In this document: positions 7,586 to 14,952 of the stretch, one piece after another
How the letters are laid out: every line of letters starts with the position of its first letter
Position numbering within the stretch: the first letter of the stretch is position 1
DNA from: Deltaproteobacteria bacterium
Lineage (GTDB): Bacteria > Myxococcota > B64-G9
NCBI GenBank assembly: GCA_003647095.1
Contig: QMME01000058.1
Location: forward strand, 1-14,952
Direction of reading: 5' to 3'
DNA length: 14,952 bases
Made by a program: the position numbers and the translations under genes
Notes under the pieces: model-generated
Seen by the model: only the letters and a program-made list of their open reading frames with translations
The model's database searches: none
What the model was told of the DNA's origin: nothing

Positions 7586-8566
7586 ATGGTGCAAAGATTG
7601 TTCATTGGGCTGGGACTGCTGCTGTTGGCCGGTCCGTCGTCGGCCGGCAAGGTACTCGATCGCATAGCCGCGGTCGTCAACCACGAGGTGATACTGTTGA
7701 GCGAGGTCGACGAACGGGCCCGCTCGGCCCTGGCCAGCATCTCCCCCGAGTTGCCGCTCGACAAGCAGGTGGAACAGAAGGACAAGATCCGCCACCAGGC
7801 TCTCGAGCAATTAATAGAAGAAAAACTGCTCGACCAGAAAGTTCGCGAGCACCACATCGAGGTCGGCGACAAGGAGATCGAGCGACAGATCGAGTGGCTG
7901 CGCCAGCGCAACAACATGGACGAGAAACAGTTCGCCGAGGCCCTGGCCCTGGAAGGGCAGACGCTCGCCGGCCTGAAGCGGCAGATGCGGCGCCAGCTCC
8001 AGCAGCAGAAACTCATCGACCTGCAACTACGCGAGAACCCCGAACTGCGGGCACGCGTGCAAGTGGCCGAGAAGGACATTCAAGCCTACTACCAGTCGCA
8101 CTACACCACCAGCAGCGCCAAGGAGAAGATCCGCGCCCGTCACATCCTCTTCCTGGTACCCCCGGGCTCCCCCCCGGAGAAGGACGCTGCCGTTCGCCAG
8201 AAGGCCGAACAGGTGCTCAAGCGTCTACGAGAGGGAGAAGACTTCCAGAAGCTGGCCAAGCAATTCTCCGACGATCCCTCCGGGGCGGTGGGTGGCGACC
8301 TGGGCTGGTTCCGGCGCGGTGACATGATGGAGGAGTTCGAAAAGGCAGCTTTTGCGCTCGCCAAGGGCCAGATCAGCGGCCTGGTGCACACCCGCCTGGG
8401 CTATCACATCATCAAGTTGATCGATCGCGCCAGCGAAGGTCCCCCACCGCTGGCCAAGGTGCGTGACGAGATCCGTTCCCGCCTGGCCCGGGAGAAGTTC
8501 CGCGAGGCGCTGTCCATCTGGCTGAGCATACTCAAGAAGGAATCCTTCCTGGATATCAAGCTGTGA
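7586..8566 (+). CDS. surA: SurA-like periplasmic chaperone / peptidyl-prolyl isomerase
   Basis: A 326-residue protein with a cleavable signal peptide (MVQRLFIGLGLLLLAGPSSA, cut after residue 20). It is followed by VLDRIAAVVNHEVILLSEVD (23-42), the typical start of SurA. The N-terminal helical chaperone domain runs to about 170. A single parvulin domain lies at about 183-281 and has the full set of expected residues: H186 (ARHILF), D229/D230 (FSDDP), GGDLGWF (236-242), M247/M248, F251 and H274 (LGYHII). E. coli SurA is longer (428 residues) and has two parvulin domains; this one has one. It is predicted to escort outer-membrane proteins through the periplasm. The start at 7586 is set by GGGAG at 7572-7576 and by the signal peptide; the open frame upstream from 7343 is out of context. 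The last codons overlap pdxA by 4 bases (GTGA), and the surA-pdxA order is as in E. coli, which supports the assignment. Confidence 0.88.
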   Translation: MVQRLFIGLGLLLLAGPSSAGKVLDRIAAVVNHEVILLSEVDERARSALASISPELPLDKQVEQKDKIRHQALEQLIEEKLLDQKVREHHIEVGDKEIERQIEWLRQRNNMDEKQFAEALALEGQTLAGLKRQMRRQLQQQKLIDLQLRENPELRARVQVAEKDIQAYYQSHYTTSSAKEKIRARHILFLVPPGSPPEKDAAVRQKAEQVLKRLREGEDFQKLAKQFSDDPSGAVGGDLGWFRRGDMMEEFEKAAFALAKGQISGLVHTRLGYHIIKLIDRASEGPPPLAKVRDEIRSRLAREKFREALSIWLSILKKESFLDIKL

Positions 8567-9503
8567 TCCGGCTGGCCGTGAGCATGGGCGATCCGGCCGG
8601 CGTCGGCCCGGAAATAATCGCCGCGGCGCTGGCCGGGGGCGTGCCGCCCGGCTCCCGGGTGCTGGTGTTCGGCTCGCGTCCCCTGCTGGCCCGGGCCGGC
8701 CTCGTTCCCCGGCCGGGCAGCATCGAAATCCTGCCCGCCGGCGAGGACGATGCCGCCGCCTGTGTCCCCGGCCGCTTCAGCCCGGCCGCGGCCCGCGCGA
8801 CCGTGGCTTGCCTGCAGGCTGCCTGTGACGCCGTCGCCTCCGCCCAGGCTGACGCACTGGTGACCGGCCCCATCAACAAGCAGGCCCTGGCAACCTGCCA
8901 GCAAGTCGGTCCCGGCCAGACCGAATGGCTGGCCCGGCGCTTCGGGGCCGAGTTGCCGGTCATGGCTTTCTGGTCGCCATCTTTCTCGGTGGTGCTGGCC
9001 ACCACCCACCTGCCCCTGGCCCGGGTGGCCGCCAGCCTGGATGCCCGTCGCCTGGAGAGAATCATTATCATGGCTCACCGGCAACTGGCCGGACGCCTGT
9101 GGCCACGGGCGGCTCGCCTGGCCCTGGCCGCGCTCAATCCCCACGGCGAGGTTGCCGGCCAGCCGGGTGCCGAGGAACAACAGCTACTGCGCCCCGTGGT
9201 GGAACGACTGCGGGAGCGGGGAATCGACATCAGCGGACCCATAGCCGCCGACACGGTATTCGCCCTGGCGCGGCGGGGAGACTTCCAGGTGGTGGTGGCC
9301 CTTTACCACGACCAGGGGCTGGCTCCCCTCAAGGCCTTGCACTTCAGCGAGGCGGTTCACCTGACCCTGGGCCTGGGGGTGGTGCGCACCAGTCCCGATC
9401 ACGGTCCCGCCTACGACCTGGCCGGCAGCGGCCGCGCCGATCCCACCAGCATGCGGGGAGCCCTGGAACTGGCGGTACGCCTGACCGGGACCGGAGAACC
9501 CCC

Positions 9504-9507
<4 letters not shown>
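8563..9507 (+). CDS. pdxA: 4-hydroxythreonine-4-phosphate dehydrogenase (PdxA)
   Basis: A 314-residue cytoplasmic enzyme of the DXP-dependent pyridoxal phosphate pathway. It oxidises 4-phosphohydroxy-L-threonine with NAD to the unstable product that PdxJ condenses with deoxyxylulose phosphate. It starts MGDPAGVGPEI (8-18), a PdxA signature, and contains TGPINK (101-106). The metal-binding histidines are all present: H149 (TTHLPL), H194 (LNPHGE) and H249 (YHDQGL). K257 and R275 match other substrate-site residues. Two positions differ from the E. coli enzyme as I recall it: Gln119 in place of His in the GHTE motif, and His266 in place of Asn before TLGL. The GTG start overlaps the surA stop by 4 bases and the stop overlaps the uvrA start by 4 bases (ATGA), indicating translational coupling in one operon. 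A relative acting on threonate- or erythronate-type phosphates (PdxA2) is a less likely alternative. Confidence 0.9.
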
Positions 9508-12318
<2,811 letters not shown>

Positions 12319-12341
<23 letters not shown>

Positions 12342-12996
12342 AAGCACCATATTTCCAGGCAAAGTGAAGCAGACCGGACACGAGTGCCAGCGCTATAATC
12401 AGCATCCAGCCGCGCCTGCCAAACCCCCGGCGACTCGTCCCGCTTCTGACCAGGGTACCGGGTAACAACCGCGCCTGGGCCTGGTTTTGCAGGCGCTGCA
12501 GCATGCGCCCGGCCAGCTCGTCGTGACCGGGCAACCGGCCCAGGATGCGGTACTGGCGGGTGGCGTACTCCAGCAGGCCGGCAGCCAGGGCCTGCTGCTG
12601 GAACTGCCGGTGCAGCGATTCGTCTCCGGGACGATTTTCGATCTGCCGCCACAGTTGCTCGATCTCGCCGGGCACCGGCGGGAGGCTGGCCGGGTCGAAC
12701 CTGGCAAACACCAGCCCGCACAGGTGGCAGGCATAGTCGTCGCGCTGGGCATGCCCGCACTTGGGACAGACCACGGACTCGGTGGCCTCAACGGGGGGCT
12801 CTCTCGCCGGGGTGGAAATCCCTTGTTCCCCGGCCACGGCCGGCGTACCTGCATCTTCGGCCGCCCGCTCCGGGGATGGATTCTCCAGGAACAGCTCCTC
12901 GCCGCAGGCCGGGCAGGTGAAGCGCAGGCCGGCGTTCGAGGTGGAGAAATCCACCATTTCCACTATGTCGCGACAGCGAGGACACTGTATCTTCAT
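12319..12996 (-). CDS. Double zinc-ribbon protein with C-terminal membrane anchor
   Basis: A 225-residue protein of unknown function. It starts MKIQCPRC, with a first zinc ribbon using C5, C8, C28 and C31 (MJ0042-like). An acidic, Pro/Ala-rich linker follows, then a second ribbon using C77, C80, C90 and C93 (CPKCGHAQ, CHLCG). Residues about 111-175 are helical and charged, and may form a TPR-like hairpin (LEYATRQYRILGRLPGHDELAG). A single hydrophobic segment lies at about 197-214, preceded by Arg residues (RRGFGRRG), so the zinc domains should face the cytoplasm and the short C-terminus the periplasm. No enzymatic motif is present; zinc ribbons of this kind usually mediate protein or nucleic-acid contacts. 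The ATG at 12996 begins directly at the first ribbon, and its ribosome binding site is weak (GGA next to the ATG). It follows the M50 protease gene on the same strand after 121 bases and ends inside the end of uvrA. Co-function with the protease is only a guess. Confidence 0.8.
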
Positions 12997-13015
12997 TCCA
13001 CGCCACCGAGTTGGC

Positions 13016-13100
13016 AGCGCGGCCCGCGCAGGCGAAGCTGTCCGCAGCTGCGAGCTTGGCGAGCAGCGGAGGACAGCGAGGCGTTAAGCAGGGCCGCGCT
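13016..13100 (-). repeat. Long imperfect hairpin in the gap between the M50 protease and zinc-ribbon genes
   Basis: Arms AGCGCGGCCC (13016-13025) and GGGCCGCGCT (13091-13100) are perfectly complementary over 10 bases. Nested inside, GCTGTCC (13037-13043) pairs with GGACAGC (13071-13077), and GCTGC (13047-13051) with GCAGC (13063-13067). The whole 85-base element can fold into one long interrupted stem. It fills most of the only sizeable gap in the minus-strand cluster and lies in the leader of the zinc-ribbon gene. The layered palindrome looks like a dispersed intergenic repeat, but only one copy is visible here. No T-run follows on either strand, so it is not a classic terminator. Confidence 0.6.
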
Positions 13101-13103
13101 ATT

Positions 13104-13109
13104 ATTATA
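13104..13109 (-). promoter_or_regulatory. Possible -10 element (TATAAT) for the zinc-ribbon gene
   Basis: Read on the minus strand this is a perfect TATAAT in an AT-rich island within otherwise GC-rich DNA. It lies just upstream of the hairpin and about 108 bases before the zinc-ribbon start. No TTGACA-like -35 is found 16-18 bases upstream (the sequence there is CCGGTG-like), so it is a candidate only. Confidence 0.35.
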
Positions 13110-13117
13110 CGGTAACT

Positions 13118-14095
13118 TCATGACGGCACCGGGCTCCCTACCACCGGGGTCAGCACCAGCACGAACACCAGCAGGCACAACCAACCCAGCAACCGGCGCC
13201 CCCGTCCCAGGCGCTCGCCGGCCAGCAGGGTGGGTGGATGCCGGTGCCCGACCACGCCCAGCAGTATGGTCCATACCAGCCATACCAGCAAGCCCGTTCC
13301 CCGCACCAGCCACCATTGTATCCCCAGCTGCCGCGCCTGCAGCAGCCGCTCGTCGAAGACCAGCCACAGGTGACAGGCCAGGCCGAGCAGCCCCAACACG
13401 AAGATCAGCAGGTGCACCAGCCGGCCCAGCCGCCGGTGCCGCCGGGACCCCAACAGGGCGTAGAGGATGTGCCCGCCGTCGAGCTGTCCCACCGGCAGCA
13501 GGTTCAGGCTGGTCACCAGCAGGCCCACCCAGCCGGCCCAGGCCAACGGATGCAACCACACGTCGTCGGCCGGACCCATGCCGGGATGGGCCAACTGCTT
13601 GAGCAGCATGTACAGCAGCGAGTTTCCCTCCAGCCAGGCTCCCTCGGGCAGGGAGGCCAACGGCCTGACCGGCGACAAGCGCAAACCCACCACCAGCACC
13701 ACCACCGTCACCACCAGCCCGGCCAGGGGGCCGGCGCTGCCGATGTCCAGCAGGGCCGCCCGGGTTGGAGGTGGCCGGCGCATGCGAATGACCGCTCCGA
13801 AGGTGCCGATGGGCGGGATGGGCACGGGAATGAAGTAGGGCAGGCTGGCCTCGACGCCGTGCCGGCGGGCGGCCAGGAAGTGACCCATCTCGTGGGCCAG
13901 CAGGATGCTCATCAGGGCCGCCGAGAAGGAGAAGCCGGCCGCCGGAGAAAAGCCGCCCTCCGCGGCGGAGGTCAGCCCGCCGGCATAGAAGGTGGTGGCG
14001 CAGGTGGCCAGGAACAGCAACAGGTGAACCCACCAGCGTCCCAGCCCCGGCTCCCCTGCTTCCCTCGTGCTTGTTGTCTCAACCGCGCGGCTCAT
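13118..14095 (-). CDS. Site-2 protease family (M50) intramembrane zinc metalloprotease
   Basis: A 325-residue polytopic membrane protein. The zinc-binding HExxH motif is HEMGH (H68, E69, H72), inside a hydrophobic segment preceded by LMSILLA. The third ligand is in the family motif NLLPVGQLDGGH (198-209, D206). Between them come PIPPIGTFGAVI (92-103) and DIGSAGPLAG (117-126), also typical of the family. I count about seven hydrophobic segments, at roughly 22-40, 56-78, 122-141, 186-204, 230-247, 267-290 and 305-322. No PDZ domain is present, so this is not a standard RseP; it is closer to the small, PDZ-less S2P homologues of proteobacteria and plants (EGY-like). It should cleave transmembrane segments of substrates such as anti-sigma factors, but the substrate is unknown. 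Its first 17 bases overlap the end of the preceding gene, and only a closely spaced GGAAG is present as a ribosome binding site, so translation is probably coupled. Confidence 0.9.
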   Translation of the reverse strand: MSRAVETTSTREAGEPGLGRWWVHLLLFLATCATTFYAGGLTSAAEGGFSPAAGFSFSAALMSILLAHEMGHFLAARRHGVEASLPYFIPVPIPPIGTFGAVIRMRRPPPTRAALLDIGSAGPLAGLVVTVVVLVVGLRLSPVRPLASLPEGAWLEGNSLLYMLLKQLAHPGMGPADDVWLHPLAWAGWVGLLVTSLNLLPVGQLDGGHILYALLGSRRHRRLGRLVHLLIFVLGLLGLACHLWLVFDERLLQARQLGIQWWLVRGTGLLVWLVWTILLGVVGHRHPPTLLAGERLGRGRRLLGWLCLLVFVLVLTPVVGSPVPS

Positions 14096-14952
14096 GCGCT
14101 TCCGGCCCGCCCTTGACTTCCTTGATCTCTTCCTTGTCGACGGTCAGCAGGAAAAGATCCTTGCTGGCATCGCCGTCGGGACCGATGGAGGTGCGGCCGG
14201 TGGCCCCGTCGAAGTCACGCACCTGGAGCAGGGCCTGGCGAAACTGCTCCCGGTTGCCCGGATGTGTCTTCTCCACCAATTTGCGCAACATGGCGGCGGT
14301 ATCGTAGCCCTCTGCCTCCACCATGGACGGCTCACGCTCGAAGGCGCTCTTGAACTTGCCCACGAACAGGCGGGTGGCGGGCCGCTCGCTGGCAGCGAAG
14401 AAGCCGTCGCAGAAAATCACCCCCTGGACGTAGCGCCCGGCCCACTCCACCAGGCGCGGGTCGTTCCAACCGTTGCCCCCCAGCAGGTAGACCATGTCCA
14501 GCTTCGTCCGGCCCAGGCTCTTTTTGATGCGGTCGATCTTCCACTGGCTCTCGGTGTGCAGGATGATGTCCTCGAAGGCCAGGGCCGGGGCGATGAGCAC
14601 CGCCTTGTCGACGTAGTCGGGCACGAAGATGGCGTCGAAGTCGACGATGGGCGGCAGTTTCTTGAGCAGTTTTTCCATGGCCCGCTTGCGCCCCAGCGAC
14701 GACTTTATCTGCCGGCGAATACGGCTGCGTTCCTTGACGAAGTCCCAGCGGGCTTCCAGGAAAAAGCGCCCCACCATCTTCTTGATGGCCGGGGCGAAGT
14801 TCTTCTCGTCGGGCTCGTAGCGTTCCGCCGCGCGGATCTCCCCGTGACGCCTTTCCACCTCGTCCCAGAAGGCATTGGCGAACTCCACCCCGTACCAGTC
14901 GTTGGGATGCAGGATGGCGAAGCGCTTGGCCCCCAGCTGGTCCATGGCGTGG
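14079..14952 (-). CDS. Periplasmic-binding-fold protein, likely penicillin-binding protein activator (LpoA-like), 5' partial
   Basis: The frame is open at the right edge of the window (reading ...HAMDQLGAKRFAIL), so the Met at 14945 is internal and the N-terminus lies beyond the window. The visible 290 or so residues match a type-I periplasmic binding protein. LGAKRFAILHPNDWYGVEFANAFWDEV is the start of the second-lobe strand and helix, as in ABC-type amino-acid binding proteins. FDAIFVPDYVDKAVLIAPALAFED is like that of the LppC/LpoA penicillin-binding protein activators. GYDTAAMLRKLVE is the usual closing helix. Between them sits an unusually basic insert (WDFVKERSRIRRQIKSSLGR and what follows, about residues 65-97 counted from that Met). 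I infer a lipoprotein or periplasmic factor that stimulates peptidoglycan synthases; an ABC-transporter substrate-binding protein is the alternative. It is upstream of and overlaps the M50 protease gene by 17 bases, so the two are probably in one operon. Confidence 0.7.
   Translation of the reverse strand, partial: HAMDQLGAKRFAILHPNDWYGVEFANAFWDEVERRHGEIRAAERYEPDEKNFAPAIKKMVGRFFLEARWDFVKERSRIRRQIKSSLGRKRAMEKLLKKLPPIVDFDAIFVPDYVDKAVLIAPALAFEDIILHTESQWKIDRIKKSLGRTKLDMVYLLGGNGWNDPRLVEWAGRYVQGVIFCDGFFAASERPATRLFVGKFKSAFEREPSMVEAEGYDTAAMLRKLVEKTHPGNREQFRQALLQVRDFDGATGRTSIGPDGDASKDLFLLTVDKEEIKEVKGGPEAHEPRG

Noticed and set aside
6898..8079. A 393-codon minus-strand open frame opposite the foldase and surA-like genes
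   Set aside because: Ser/Arg/Cys-rich shadow translation crossing two well-supported genes and the gap between them.

Overview
The window is GC-rich, densely packed bacterial DNA from a Gram-negative (diderm) organism. A SurA-type periplasmic chaperone, lipoprotein signals and a DXP-type vitamin B6 gene (pdxA) support an outer-membrane-bearing proteobacterium-like host. The first gene ends in a MYXO-CTERM-like sorting tail (Cys pair, hydrophobic stretch, Arg cluster) and the last resembles the periplasmic penicillin-binding-protein activators of deltaproteobacteria. My best placement is therefore the former Deltaproteobacteria (Myxococcota or Desulfobacterota/Desulfuromonadia); this is inference from gene content, not from a marker gene.

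Plus strand, 1-12341. A 5'-truncated gene for a secreted right-handed beta-helix protein (1-1662) is followed by a 140-base gap. Next comes a compact module of an ECF sigma factor (1803-2339), its membrane zinc-finger anti-sigma factor (2351-2986) and an exported DUF4097-type beta-repeat protein (3027-3899), then a DHA2-like MFS exporter (3963-5333). After a 122-base gap an apparent operon runs with very short spacings or overlaps: a foldase lipoprotein (5456-6547), a second foldase-like protein (6547-7533), a SurA-like chaperone (7586-8566), pdxA (8563-9507) and uvrA (9504-12341). The surA-pdxA adjacency is also found in E. coli.

Minus strand, 12319-14952, read right to left. It holds a 5'-truncated periplasmic-binding-protein-fold gene (14952-14079), an M50 site-2-protease family gene overlapping it by 17 bases (14095-13118), and, after a 121-base gap carrying a long imperfect hairpin, a double zinc-ribbon, tail-anchored protein (12996-12319). 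The last overlaps the end of uvrA by 23 bases, tail to tail.

Much of the window concerns the cell envelope: surface beta-helix protein, sigma/anti-sigma regulation, exported DUF4097 protein, three foldases, an intramembrane protease and a possible peptidoglycan-synthase activator. The features most worth a second look are three tandem parvulin-family genes in which two have lost different parts of the catalytic site, substitutions in substrate-binding positions of PdxA, and the structured 13016-13100 hairpin. I see no mobile element, CRISPR array, tRNA or rRNA, and no gene-free stretch longer than 140 bases.
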